Below, piece after piece: positions 13,834 to 20,874 of a stretch of DNA of 26,204 nt (positions are counted from its first letter, which is position 1; each line of letters opens with the position of its first letter). The translations under genes and the position numbers were made by a program. Source of the stretch: an uncultured Oscillospiraceae bacterium (GTDB lineage Bacteria > Bacillota > Clostridia > Oscillospirales > Oscillospiraceae); assembly GCA_910588365.1 (NCBI GenBank), contig CAJUQS010000030.1:1-26204 (forward strand), written 5' to 3'. The notes beneath the pieces are model-generated. The model saw nothing but the letters and a program-made list of their open reading frames with translations. It made no database searches and was not told the origin of the DNA.

Positions 13834-15108
13834 ATGGAGTACACGTTTTCCCCTGCGACTGATTTCGCCAGGCTGGAGGCGGCGGTGGAGGGCCTGTGCG
13901 GCCCCCAGGCCGCTCCGCGGCAGCTGGACCGGTACCGGAGCGTCCTGCGGGGGCTGGAGGAGACCTTCGGCCCCTGTGAGCGCGCGGCGGTCTTCTCGGC
14001 CCCCGGCCGGTCGGAGATTGGCGGCAACCACACCGACCACCAGCACGGCCGGGTCCTGGCCGGGAGCATCGATCTGGACGTGATCGCCGCCGTAGCGCCC
14101 AGCGGCGACGGGTTCATCCGCATCCAGAGCGAGGGCTTCCCCATGGACGTGGTGGATCTGGGCGATCTGGAGGTCCGTCCCCAGGAGTACAACACCTCCG
14201 CCGCCATCATCCGGGGCATTGCCGCCTGGTTCAAGCGCCAAGGCTGCCCCCTGGAGGGCTTCAACGCCTGCACTACCTCCAGCGTCTTCAAGGGCAGCGG
14301 CCTGAGCTCCAGCGCCGCCTTTGAGATCCTGGTGGGGAGCATCATCAACAGCCTCTTCTTTGACGGGAAGTGCGACAGCGTGCGCCTTGCCCAGATCGGC
14401 CAGTACGCGGAGAATGTCTACTTCGGAAAGCCCAGCGGCCTGCTGGACCAGATGGGCTGCTCCGTGGGCGGCATGGTGACCATCGACTTCCAGGACAACG
14501 CCAACCCGGTGGTGGAGCGCCTGGACTTCGACTTCGCCGCCTCGGGCCACGCCCTTTGCATCATCGACAGCGGCGCGGACCACGCGGATCTGACGGACGA
14601 GTACGCCGCCGTCCCCCGGGAGCTGAAGGAGGTCTGCGCCCACTTCGGCAAGAACGTCCTCCGGGAGGTGCCGGAGGCGGACTTCACCGCCGCCCTGCCG
14701 GTCCTGCGCCAGAAGGCCGGAGACCGGGCGGTGCTGCGGGCCATCCACATCTATGACGAGAACCGCCGGGTGGAGGGGCAGGTGGACGCCCTGCGCCGGG
14801 GCGATTTTGACGCCTTCCTGGCCCTTATCCGCGAATCCGGCCTCTCCAGCTGGCGCTATCTCCAAAATGTGGTGCCCGCCGGGTACACCCATCACCAGGA
14901 GGTGGCCCTGGCTCTGAGCGTCTGCGAGCGCCTGCTGGGCGGGCGCGGCGCCTGCCGGGTCCACGGCGGCGGCTTCGCCGGGACCATCCAGGCCTTCGTG
15001 CCCCTGGACATGCTGGACGGCTTCCGCGCCGAAATGGACCGGGTCCTGGGCGACGGCGCCTGCCACGTGCTGACCATCCGGCCGGTGGGGGGCGTGAGGC
15101 TGGTCTGA
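13834..15108 (+). CDS. galK: Galactokinase GalK
   Basis: GalK phosphorylates galactose to galactose 1-phosphate with ATP in the cytoplasm. The 424-residue GHMP kinase has the galactokinase signature in a clostridial form, GRSEIGGNHTDHQHGRVLAGS (about 57-77, broken here only by family variation from the GEHTDY type), the ATP loop GSGLSSSAAFE (about 153-163), and motif 3 CRVHGGGFAGTIQAF (about 373-387). ATG at 13834 follows AAAGGAGG (13821-13828). An in-frame extension to 13633 would include the promoter and is rejected. A repeat element begins in the stop codon (TGAGGCAGTCAT). Confidence 0.95.
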   Translation: MEYTFSPATDFARLEAAVEGLCGPQAAPRQLDRYRSVLRGLEETFGPCERAAVFSAPGRSEIGGNHTDHQHGRVLAGSIDLDVIAAVAPSGDGFIRIQSEGFPMDVVDLGDLEVRPQEYNTSAAIIRGIAAWFKRQGCPLEGFNACTTSSVFKGSGLSSSAAFEILVGSIINSLFFDGKCDSVRLAQIGQYAENVYFGKPSGLLDQMGCSVGGMVTIDFQDNANPVVERLDFDFAASGHALCIIDSGADHADLTDEYAAVPRELKEVCAHFGKNVLREVPEADFTAALPVLRQKAGDRAVLRAIHIYDENRRVEGQVDALRRGDFDAFLALIRESGLSSWRYLQNVVPAGYTHHQEVALALSVCERLLGGRGACRVHGGGFAGTIQAFVPLDMLDGFRAEMDRVLGDGACHVLTIRPVGGVRLV

Positions 15109-15306
15109 GGCAGTCATTCTTTTTCTTTTGAAAAAGAAAAAGAATCAAAAAGAAAACTTTTGCGCGAAACTGCGTTTCGCTTTTCAGGCGCAGTTTGAAA
15201 AACGGAAATATGACCAAGGGCGAGAAATTTTGCCGTCAGACGAAGCCGGTTTGACGGCGGCAAAGAGGCCGGCGTCTGGGCATGCTGACATTTTTCAAAC
15301 AAGTCC
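15106..15306 (+). repeat. Composite hairpin repeat filling the galK-galT gap (fullest copy)
   Basis: Two repeat types lie in series here. The first is TGAGGCAGTCAT, hairpin ATTCTTTTTCTT/AAGAAAAAGAAT (15116-15145), ATCAAAAAGAAAACTTT, matching blocks after hisF and the yigZ-like gene. The second is hairpin GCGAAAC-tgc-GTTTCGC (about 15164-15180), GACGGCGGCAAAGAGGCC, TCTGGGCATG, TGACATTTTTCAAACAAG, matching 7543-7640 and, inverted, 9214-9285. The rest of the 239-bp gap up to galT shows only the galT ribosome site. Confidence 0.75.
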
Positions 15307-15347
15307 TAAAAAGCCCGTGGGATTCTAACAAAATAGGGGGAAACGCC

Positions 15348-16850
15348 ATGATTGACACCTGCATTTCTTCGTATATCGCCGCCCTGGCGGACTACGGCGT
15401 CCGCACGGGCCTCATCGAGCCCTCCGACCGGACCTGGGCCGTCAACGGCCTCCTCCAGGCCATGGAGCTCCAGGAGTACCAGGAGCCGGAGGAGCCCCTG
15501 GAGGAGCGTCCGCTGGAGGAGATTCTGGGGCGGCTGGTGGACTTCTGCGTCAAGCGGGGCCTCATCGAGAACGATGTCACCAGCCGCGACCTGCTGGACA
15601 CCAGGCTCATGGGCGTGCTGACTCCCCGGCCCAGCTGGGTCATCGACCAGTTCCGGCGCCGGGCCGCCCAGGACAGGCGGGCCGCCACGGACTGGTACTA
15701 CCGCCTCAGCCAGGACACGGACTACATCCGCCGCTACCGCATCGCCAGGGACGTGAAGTGGGTTGCCCCCACGGAGTACGGGGATCTGGACATCACCATC
15801 AACCTCTCCAAGCCGGAGAAGGACCCCCGGGCCATCGCCGCCGCCAAGGCGGCCCCCCAGAGCGGTTACCCCAAGTGCCAGCTCTGCCGGGAGAACGAGG
15901 GCTACGCCGGGCGCATGAACCACCCCGCCCGCCAGAACCACCGGGTCATCCCCGTGACCATCGACGGCGGCCAGTGGTTTTTGCAGTACTCCCCCTATGT
16001 CTACTACAACGAGCACTGCATCGTCTTCAACGGCCGGCACGTGCCCATGAAGATTGACCGCTCCGCCTTCCGCAAGCTGCTGGATTTCGTCATCCAGTTC
16101 CCCCACTACTTTGTGGGGTCCAACGCGGATCTGCCCATCGTGGGCGGCTCCATCCTCAGCCACGACCACTTCCAGGGCGGACGGTACACCTTTGCCATGG
16201 AGCGGGCCCCGGTGGAGCGGGCCGTCAGCTTCCCCGGCTTCGGGGACGTGGAGGCGGGCATCGTCCGCTGGCCGATGAGCGTACTGCGTCTGCGCAGCGG
16301 GGACGACAGCCGGCTGGTGGAACTGGCGGACAAGATTTTAACGGCGTGGCGGAGCTACACCGACGAGGCCGCCTTCATCTTTGCCGAGACCGGCGGGGAG
16401 CCCCACAACACCATCACCCCCATCGCCCGGATGCGGGACGGCAAGTACGAGCTGGATCTGGTGCTGCGCAACAACATCACCACTGACGAGCACCCCATGG
16501 GCGTCTACCACCCCCACGCGGAGCTCCACCACATCAAGAAGGAGAACATCGGCCTCATCGAGGTCATGGGTCTGGCGGTGCTGCCGGCCCGGCTGAAGGG
16601 GGAGCTGGCCCGGCTGGGGGAGGTCCTGGTCTCCGGCGGCGATCCGGCGGCGGACGAGGAGCTGGCCAAGCACGCGGACTGGGCCGCCCGCCTGCGGGAG
16701 AAGCACACGTTTACGGCCGAGAACGTGACCGGCATCCTGCGCGGCGAGGTGGGACAGGTGTTTGCCCAGGTTCTCGAGCACGCCGGCGTCTACCGCTGCA
16801 CACCCCAGGGCCGGGAGGCGTTCCTGCGGTTTGTGGACGCGGTGCGGTAG
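15348..16850 (+). CDS. galT: UDP-glucose--hexose-1-phosphate uridylyltransferase GalT (class II)
   Basis: GalT exchanges galactose 1-phosphate with UDP-glucose, giving UDP-galactose and glucose 1-phosphate. At 500 residues it is the Bacillus-type class II enzyme, longer than the 350-residue E. coli form. The active-site motif is HDHFQGG (His272, His274), the class II counterpart of HPHGQ. Also seen are PKCQLCRENEGYAGRMNHPARQN, which contains a Cys-x-x-Cys, and GEPHNTITPIARMRDG. ATG at 15348 follows AGGGGG. No UDP-galactose epimerase gene is in the window, so galE must lie elsewhere if the Leloir pathway is complete. Confidence 0.95.
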   Translation: MIDTCISSYIAALADYGVRTGLIEPSDRTWAVNGLLQAMELQEYQEPEEPLEERPLEEILGRLVDFCVKRGLIENDVTSRDLLDTRLMGVLTPRPSWVIDQFRRRAAQDRRAATDWYYRLSQDTDYIRRYRIARDVKWVAPTEYGDLDITINLSKPEKDPRAIAAAKAAPQSGYPKCQLCRENEGYAGRMNHPARQNHRVIPVTIDGGQWFLQYSPYVYYNEHCIVFNGRHVPMKIDRSAFRKLLDFVIQFPHYFVGSNADLPIVGGSILSHDHFQGGRYTFAMERAPVERAVSFPGFGDVEAGIVRWPMSVLRLRSGDDSRLVELADKILTAWRSYTDEAAFIFAETGGEPHNTITPIARMRDGKYELDLVLRNNITTDEHPMGVYHPHAELHHIKKENIGLIEVMGLAVLPARLKGELARLGEVLVSGGDPAADEELAKHADWAARLREKHTFTAENVTGILRGEVGQVFAQVLEHAGVYRCTPQGREAFLRFVDAVR

Positions 16851-16878
16851 AAATTTTCAAGAAAAAAGCGAAAAGGGC

Positions 16879-16907
16879 TTGCAAAGCAGGAAAAGACGTG
16901 TTATAGT
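16879..16907 (+). promoter_or_regulatory. Promoter of rpmE
   Basis: TTGCAA (16879-16884) and TATAGT (16902-16907) are separated by 17 bp. The leader is about 60 nt before the rpmE ATG. No hairpin was obvious in it. Confidence 0.8.
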
Positions 16908-16974
16908 AGCAGTTAGCTTTGTGGTGAAAGCCGCGAAAAAGCGCAATTGACGAGGAAAGAGGTGAACAAGAGCA

Positions 16975-17175
16975 ATGAAGGAAGGTATCCATCCCAATTA
17001 TCAGCAGACTACGATTAAATGCGCCTGCGGTAATGTAATTGAGACAGGTTCCACGAAGAAGGACATTCGCGTGGAAGTCTGCTCTAAGTGTCACCCCTTC
17101 TTCACGGGCAAGCAGAAGCTGGTCGATACCGGCGGCCGCGTTGCCAGGTTCAACAAGAAGTTTGGGCTGAAGTGA
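16975..17175 (+). CDS. rpmE: Ribosomal protein L31 (zinc-binding type)
   Basis: This 66-residue protein of the large ribosomal subunit matches type A L31: MKEGIHPNYQQTTIKCACGN, then VCSKCHPFFTGKQKLVDTGGRVARFNKKF. The zinc ligands are Cys16, Cys18, Cys36 and Cys39 (CxC plus CxxC). Zinc-free L31 paralogues lack them. It is a single-gene unit with its own promoter and terminator. The ATG at 16975 follows GAAAGAGGTGAAC, a good ribosome site. Confidence 0.97.
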   Translation: MKEGIHPNYQQTTIKCACGNVIETGSTKKDIRVEVCSKCHPFFTGKQKLVDTGGRVARFNKKFGLK

Positions 17176-17186
17176 TATTGCATTAC

Positions 17187-17225
17187 AAAAGCACCGTGCC
17201 GCTGTCTGCGGGGCGGTGCTTTTTT
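17187..17225 (+). terminator. Terminator of rpmE
   Basis: Arms AAAAGCACCG (17187-17196) and CGGTGCTTTT, with a further CCGC/GCGG inner stem, are followed by a T run ending near 17225. It begins 11 bp after the rpmE stop. Confidence 0.9.
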
Positions 17226-17260
17226 GCGCATTCCAAAATGGGTATGGAGCAGATCTCCAA

Positions 17261-17289
17261 TTGCATTTCCCCCAGGATTCGGCTATACT
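17261..17289 (+). promoter_or_regulatory. Promoter of hflX
   Basis: TTGCAT (17261-17266), 17-bp spacer, TATACT (17284-17289). The predicted leader is about 23 nt. Confidence 0.75.
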
Positions 17290-17318
17290 ATATCCAACAC
17301 TGAAAACATGAGGTGCCA

Positions 17319-18632
17319 ATGAGAGAACAAAAGACAGACGAACTGAAAAAACCAAGGGACGTCGCCGTCCTGGCCGGGCTCTCCAGCCCCCGGCTGGACC
17401 GGGCCGACAACGCCGACGAGGAGACCATGGCGGAGCTGGAGGCCCTGGTGGAGACCGCCGGGGGCGAGGCCGCCGCCCTGGTCCTGCAAAACCGGGCCTC
17501 CCCGGACCCCCGGACCTTCATCGGCGAGGGCAAGGTGGAGGAGATCAAGGAGCTGGTGAAGAGCCAGGAGGCCACCATGGTCATCTTTGACAACGACCTC
17601 TCCCCCTCCCAGCTCCGGGTGCTCACCAAGGAGCTGGGCGTCCAGGTCCTGGACCGCAGCGCCCTCATCCTGGACATCTTCGCCCAGCGGGCCCGCACCC
17701 GGGAGGGGCGGCTGCAGGTGGAGCTGGCCCAGTACCAGTACCTGCTGCCCCGGCTCACCGGCATGTGGACCCACCTGGAGCGCCAGGCCGGCACCAGCGG
17801 CAAAGGGCCCATCGGCTCCAAGGGCCCCGGCGAAACCCAGCTGGAGACCGACCGCCGCCACATCCACCGGAAGATCGACAAGCTCAAGGAGGAGCTGGAG
17901 GAGGTCCGCCGGGTGCGGGGCACCCAGCGCCAGCGCCGGCTGAAGAACGAGATCCCGGTGGTGGCCATTGTGGGCTACACCAACGCCGGGAAGTCCACCC
18001 TCTTAAACGCCCTCACCGGCGCGGACATCCCCGCCAACAACCGGCTGTTCGACACCCTGGACACCACCTCCCGCCTGCTCACGGTCAGCGACACCATGGA
18101 TGTGGTCATCTCCGACACCGTGGGCTTTATCCGCAAGCTGCCCCACCAGCTGGTGGACGCCTTCAAGGCCACCCTGGAGGAGCTGGAGTACGCGGACCTG
18201 CTGCTCCACGTCATCGACATCTCCAACCCCCTCTGGCAGGAGCAGGCCGCCATTGTGGACGGCCTCATCCGGGATCTGGGGGCGGAGCAGACGCCCTGCC
18301 TGCGGGTGTACAACAAGTCGGACCTCTTCTGGGGGGACATCCGCCCCCACGGGGAGGACACGGTGAACATCTCCGCCAAGACGGGGGAGGGCCTTCCCGA
18401 CCTGCTGGCCGCCATCGACCGGACCCTGGACAAGGGCACCCGGCGGGTGATGATCCATCTGCCCTACGACAAGGGCGGGCTGCTGGACGTGCTCTACCGG
18501 GAGGCCAAGGTGGAGCGCGTGGAGTACGCCGCCACCATTGACATCGCGGCGGTCTGCAATCCCAAGGCCATCGGCCTGGTCAAGGAGTATATTGAGGGGT
18601 GGGTGGAACCCAAGGAGCCCTGGGAGGAATAA
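17319..18632 (+). CDS. hflX: Ribosome-associated GTPase HflX
   Basis: HflX binds the 50S subunit and splits stalled or stressed ribosomes; in some Firmicutes it also gives antibiotic tolerance. The 437-residue protein has the N-terminal HflX domain (about 20-180, ending in GTSGKGPIGSKGPGETQLETDRR), a coiled helical linker (about 185-210, KIDKLKEELEEVRRVRGTQR) and the GTPase domain with G1 GYTNAGKST (about 218-226), G3 DTVGF and G4 NKSD. ATG at 17319 has GAGGTG just upstream; a GTG two codons earlier is within that site. A repeat element starts 9 bp after the stop. Confidence 0.95.
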   Translation: MREQKTDELKKPRDVAVLAGLSSPRLDRADNADEETMAELEALVETAGGEAAALVLQNRASPDPRTFIGEGKVEEIKELVKSQEATMVIFDNDLSPSQLRVLTKELGVQVLDRSALILDIFAQRARTREGRLQVELAQYQYLLPRLTGMWTHLERQAGTSGKGPIGSKGPGETQLETDRRHIHRKIDKLKEELEEVRRVRGTQRQRRLKNEIPVVAIVGYTNAGKSTLLNALTGADIPANNRLFDTLDTTSRLLTVSDTMDVVISDTVGFIRKLPHQLVDAFKATLEELEYADLLLHVIDISNPLWQEQAAIVDGLIRDLGAEQTPCLRVYNKSDLFWGDIRPHGEDTVNISAKTGEGLPDLLAAIDRTLDKGTRRVMIHLPYDKGGLLDVLYREAKVERVEYAATIDIAAVCNPKAIGLVKEYIEGWVEPKEPWEE

Positions 18633-18640
18633 TATTACAC

Positions 18641-18863
18641 GGGGGCTCCGCGCCCCCGCACCCCGCGGTACCTTTTCCCTCGCAGGAAAAGGTACCAAAA
18701 GTGCGCCGGGGGAGCGCCCCCGGTCCCCCCCCCGGCATCGCCCTCCGGGCGATACTCCATTTTTGTTTTATTTGCCCTTTGCTGCAGCTGGGCTGATTCT
18801 GCCGGTGGTGCCTGCCCTTCGTCTGCCGCACTTCTGCGTCTACCCACGGATTCTAACAGGGGA
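18641..18863 (+). repeat. Second copy of the long hairpin repeat, downstream of hflX
   Basis: The left half resembles that of the element at 4000-4494. It has stems GGGGGC/GCCCCC (18641-18657), GGTACCTTTTCC/GGAAAAGGTACC (18667-18696), CCGGGGG/CCCCCGG (18706-18723) and ATCGCCC/GGGCGAT (18737-18753). Bases 18760-18863 then match 4096-4200 at about 88% by eye. The inverted right end of the first copy is missing here. The reading frames across the shared part differ mainly by amino-acid-changing substitutions, which argues against a conserved protein. Confidence 0.7.
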
Positions 18864-18908
18864 CCCTGCTGTGGCACATCGGTGCGGTGACTCGCGTCAT
18901 TGTGTCTG

Positions 18909-18952
18909 CGGCCCAACGACTGCTCGGGCGGTGCAAGCACCGCCTTGGGCCG
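18909..18952. repeat. Nested inverted repeat downstream of the 72-aa gene
   Basis: The outer arms are CGGCCCAA (18909-18916) and TTGGGCCG (18945-18952). The inner arms are GGCGGTGC (18927-18934) and GCACCGCC (18937-18944), with a two-base loop and a 10-nt one-sided bulge. It lies 30 bp past the stop of the minus-strand 72-aa gene and could be that gene's transcription end or part of the adjacent repeat. There is no T run on either side. Confidence 0.5.
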
Positions 18953-18981
18953 CGCAGGCCCCGTGACAATTGGAGAGAGCC

Positions 18982-19200
18982 CTAATACTTCAAGGCGCCG
19001 CCGAGCCCTGCTCCCGTGCGCAGCCCCAGCAGGAAGGCATGTCCGGCATAGAACTCCAGCGCCCTGCCGTACTGTGTTTTCAAATCCTCATCCAGGCAGC
19101 TGTCCAGCAGCGACAGGGATATCTCGTAAGGTGTACTATCCGCTTCATCCAGCTGGGGCTTGATGTAGTTGGCGTACAGCCAACGCATAAAATCAGTCAT
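18982..19200 (-). CDS. Small protein of unknown function (72 aa)
   Basis: I cannot assign a family with confidence. The protein begins MTDFMRWLYANYIKPQLD, with a middle acidic segment (SLLDSCLDEDLK) and a C-terminal RALEFYAGHAFLLGLRTGAGLG. It is probably all helical and soluble, without a signal peptide or membrane span. ATG at 19200 has GAAAGGAG upstream; the extension to 19248 crosses the operator and lacks a ribosome site. It has a consensus promoter whose -10 is bracketed by an inverted repeat, and is divergent from an XRE regulator. The arrangement suggests a regulator with its target gene. A toxin-antitoxin role cannot be supported from sequence. Confidence 0.7.
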   Translation of the reverse strand: MTDFMRWLYANYIKPQLDEADSTPYEISLSLLDSCLDEDLKTQYGRALEFYAGHAFLLGLRTGAGLGGALKY

Positions 19201-19221
19201 TTTGATTTCTCCTTTCAAAAT

Positions 19222-19275
19222 ACGAGGGACACCTCGTGATATCTTCATTTTAACACGAGGTTTCCATCATGTCAA
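19222..19275 (-). promoter_or_regulatory. Promoter of the 72-aa gene with an XRE-type operator
   Basis: On the minus strand TTGACA (19275-19270), 17 bp, TAAAAT (19252-19247) form a near-consensus promoter. An 8-bp perfect inverted repeat, ACCTCGTG (19231-19238) and CACGAGGT (19254-19261), brackets the -10 box. A further ACGAGGG lies at 19222-19228. The repeated CACGAGGT half-site is the best candidate binding site for the divergently encoded XRE protein. I could not find a good promoter in the opposite direction. Confidence 0.7.
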
Positions 19276-19284
19276 GAGGTGTAC

Positions 19285-19491
19285 ATGGAGTTCCGCGAAA
19301 GATTAGTTAGTTTGCGAAAAGAGCGCAAAGAAACCCAGGTCCAGCTTGCAGACAATATTGGAATAGCAAGCCGTTCACTTCAAGACCTGGAAGCGGGCAA
19401 ATATTATCCCAAATACGAAACCCTTATTGCGATTGCCGACCATTTCCAGGTCACATTGGATTATCTGACGGGCCGCACAGACCAGCGGTAG
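19285..19491 (+). CDS. XRE-family (Cro/CI-type) helix-turn-helix regulator
   Basis: The 68-residue protein is a single HTH_3 domain: FRERLVSLRKERKETQVQLADNI, then the recognition helix region GIASRSLQDLEAGKYYPKYETLIAIADHFQVTLDYLTG, which is the standard XRE ending. There is no sensor domain, so it probably binds DNA as a constitutive dimer. ATG at 19285 follows AGAGGTG; GTG at 19279 is unlikely. It is transcribed away from the 72-aa gene across an 84-bp region holding repeated CACGAGGT half-sites. Its codons are visibly less GC-rich than those of hflX or GNAT, hinting at recent acquisition. Confidence 0.9.
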   Translation: MEFRERLVSLRKERKETQVQLADNIGIASRSLQDLEAGKYYPKYETLIAIADHFQVTLDYLTGRTDQR

Positions 19492-19518
19492 CCAAGCCGC
19501 GCCGCAAGATAAGCCATT

Positions 19519-19554
19519 AAAATTCTTTTGATACTTTTCTTTTAAGAAAAGTAT
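19519..19554 (-). repeat. Short hairpin repeat upstream of the GNAT gene
   Basis: Read on the minus strand: hairpin ATACTTTTCTT/AAGAAAAGTAT (19531-19554) followed by ATCAAAAGAATTTTAATGG. This matches the blocks at 98-140, 15116-15158 and 20743-20784 but in inverted orientation and without the GGCAGTCAT part. It could serve as the 3' structure of the XRE transcript. Confidence 0.6.
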
Positions 19555-19579
19555 GGATACCTATCCATCTGGAGGACCT

Positions 19580-20116
19580 ATGATGCTGAAAACAGAAAGA
19601 ACCCTTCTCCGCCCCTTTACGGAGGGCGACGCGGAGGATTTATACGCCTACGCCAAGGATCCCCGGGTGGGGCCCATCGCGGGCTGGAAGCCCCACGGGA
19701 GCGTGGAGGAGAGCCGGGAGATCATCCGCACCGTCTTCACCTCGCCCGACACCTTCGCCGTGGTGGACAGGGAGACGGGCCGTGTCATCGGCTCTGCTGG
19801 TTTTGTGAAGCCCCACCACAAAAACGCCTGCCCGTCCTCCTCGGAGATCGGCTACGCCCTCTCCCCGGACTTCTGGGGCCGGGGCATCATACCGGAGGTG
19901 GTGGCGGAGCTGCTGCGGTATGGGTTTGAGGACCTGGGGTTCAGCGAGATCTGGTGTACCCACTACGAGGAGAACCACAGGTCCCGGCGGGTGATTGAGA
20001 AGAGCGGCTTCCTGTATGCCTTTACGGAGAAGCTCAGCGACGAGTTTTTCCCCGACCGGCCCACCTGCTTTTATTTTCTCACCCGTGATATCTGGGAGGC
20101 GAGGCGCCATGGATAG
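19580..20116 (+). CDS. GNAT-family N-acetyltransferase (RimJ/RimL-like)
   Basis: The 178-residue protein is a GCN5-type acetyltransferase using acetyl-CoA. It begins LKTERTLLRPFTEGDAEDLY, typical of the RimJ/RimL subgroup, with strand-forming VIGSAGFV, EIGYALSPDFWGRG leading into the acetyl-CoA pyrophosphate loop, and the motif EENHRSRRVIEKSGF. The substrate cannot be read from the sequence; ribosomal protein N-termini or small amines are possible. GGAGG at 19571-19575 supports ATG 19580 or 19583. The upstream ATG at 19553 lies inside a hairpin. Its end overlaps the next gene by 8 nt. Confidence 0.9.
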   Translation: MMLKTERTLLRPFTEGDAEDLYAYAKDPRVGPIAGWKPHGSVEESREIIRTVFTSPDTFAVVDRETGRVIGSAGFVKPHHKNACPSSSEIGYALSPDFWGRGIIPEVVAELLRYGFEDLGFSEIWCTHYEENHRSRRVIEKSGFLYAFTEKLSDEFFPDRPTCFYFLTRDIWEARRHG

Positions 20117-20735
20117 CTATCTGGTGCCCGCGGGATACGGCGAGGCGGAATTTGTGGAGAAGCGCTCCCGGTTCATCGGCCAGCTCTGGCGGGCGGAGAC
20201 GGAGGAGGAGGCCCGGGCCCGCATTGAGGAGGTCCGGAAAAAGTACCACGACGCCCGGCATCACTGCTGGTGCTATGTCATCCGGGAGGGCGGCGTACTG
20301 CGCTACAGCGACGACGGCGAGCCCCAGGGCACGGCCGGCCAGCCCATGCTGAACGTGTTTTTGAAGGAGGAGGTCACCAACGCCGTGTGCGTGGTGACCC
20401 GGTACTTCGGCGGCATCCTGCTGGGGGCCGGGGGGCTCACCCGGGCCTACGGCGGCACCGCCAAGCTGGCACTGGACGCGGCCGGAATCAGCCGGATGCG
20501 GCTGTGGGCAGTGCTGGCGGTGCCCTGCCCCTACGCCCTCTATGAGCGGATGCGCCTGCTGGTGGAGAAGTGCGGCGGCGCGGTGGACAGCGCCGACTTC
20601 GGCGCGGACGTGGTGCTGACGGTGCTCCTCCCCGCCGAGGACGTGGACGCCTTCCAGGAGCAGGCCACCGAGCTCTCCGCCGGAACCGTCGAGGTCCTGG
20701 TGGAGGAGGAGCGCTTCCAGCCGGGGCCGCCGTGA
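20109..20735 (+). CDS. YigZ/IMPACT-family protein
   Basis: The 208-residue protein matches the YigZ (UPF0029) family. The N-terminal domain has FVEKRSRFIGQLWRAETEEEARA, HHCWCYVI, YSDDGEPQGTAGQPML and VVTRYFGGILLGAGGLTRAYGGTAKLAL (about 15-125); an EF-G-domain-IV-like C-terminal part follows. Relatives are linked to translation control, but the bacterial role is not settled. ATG at 20109 overlaps the GNAT stop and has GGGAGGCGAGG upstream, so the two are coupled. The stop codon begins a repeat block. Confidence 0.92.
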   Translation: MDSYLVPAGYGEAEFVEKRSRFIGQLWRAETEEEARARIEEVRKKYHDARHHCWCYVIREGGVLRYSDDGEPQGTAGQPMLNVFLKEEVTNAVCVVTRYFGGILLGAGGLTRAYGGTAKLALDAAGISRMRLWAVLAVPCPYALYERMRLLVEKCGGAVDSADFGADVVLTVLLPAEDVDAFQEQATELSAGTVEVLVEEERFQPGPP

Positions 20736-20784
20736 GGCAGTCATACTTTTTCTTGAAAGAAAAAGTATCAAAAAGAACTTTAAT
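20733..20784 (+). repeat. Short hairpin repeat starting at the yigZ-like stop codon
   Basis: TGAGGCAGTCAT contains the stop codon, then comes hairpin ATACTTTTTCTT/AAGAAAAAGTAT (20743-20768) and ATCAAAAAGAACTTTAATGG. The layout and sequence match the block behind galK. The T-rich arm and outer T/A pairs differ from that copy by paired changes (ATTC/GAAT there, ATAC/GTAT here). Confidence 0.7.
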
Positions 20785-20874
20785 GGGGTGAGTAATATGC
20801 AGTACCTTCCACGTTGATTTCTTCTCCTTGGAGCTGAGAAATCAACGATGAAAAGGAGAATCAATAAAAAGTGA
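20785..20874 (+). promoter_or_regulatory. Leader-peptide and anti-Shine-Dalgarno attenuator of the MFS gene
   Basis: A 6-codon frame, MQYLPR (20797-20817, ribosome site GGGGTGAG), ends inside the 5' arm of an 11-bp perfect hairpin (20812-20822 with 20837-20847). The loop contains TTCTCCTT (20822-20829), an exact complement of AAGGAGAA (20853-20860), the MFS ribosome site. A second frame, MKRRINKK (20848-20874), overlaps that site and stops in the MFS start codon. This matches the logic of translational attenuators of resistance genes: a ribosome stalled on the leader would cover the anti-SD. Expression of the peptides is not shown. Confidence 0.55.
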
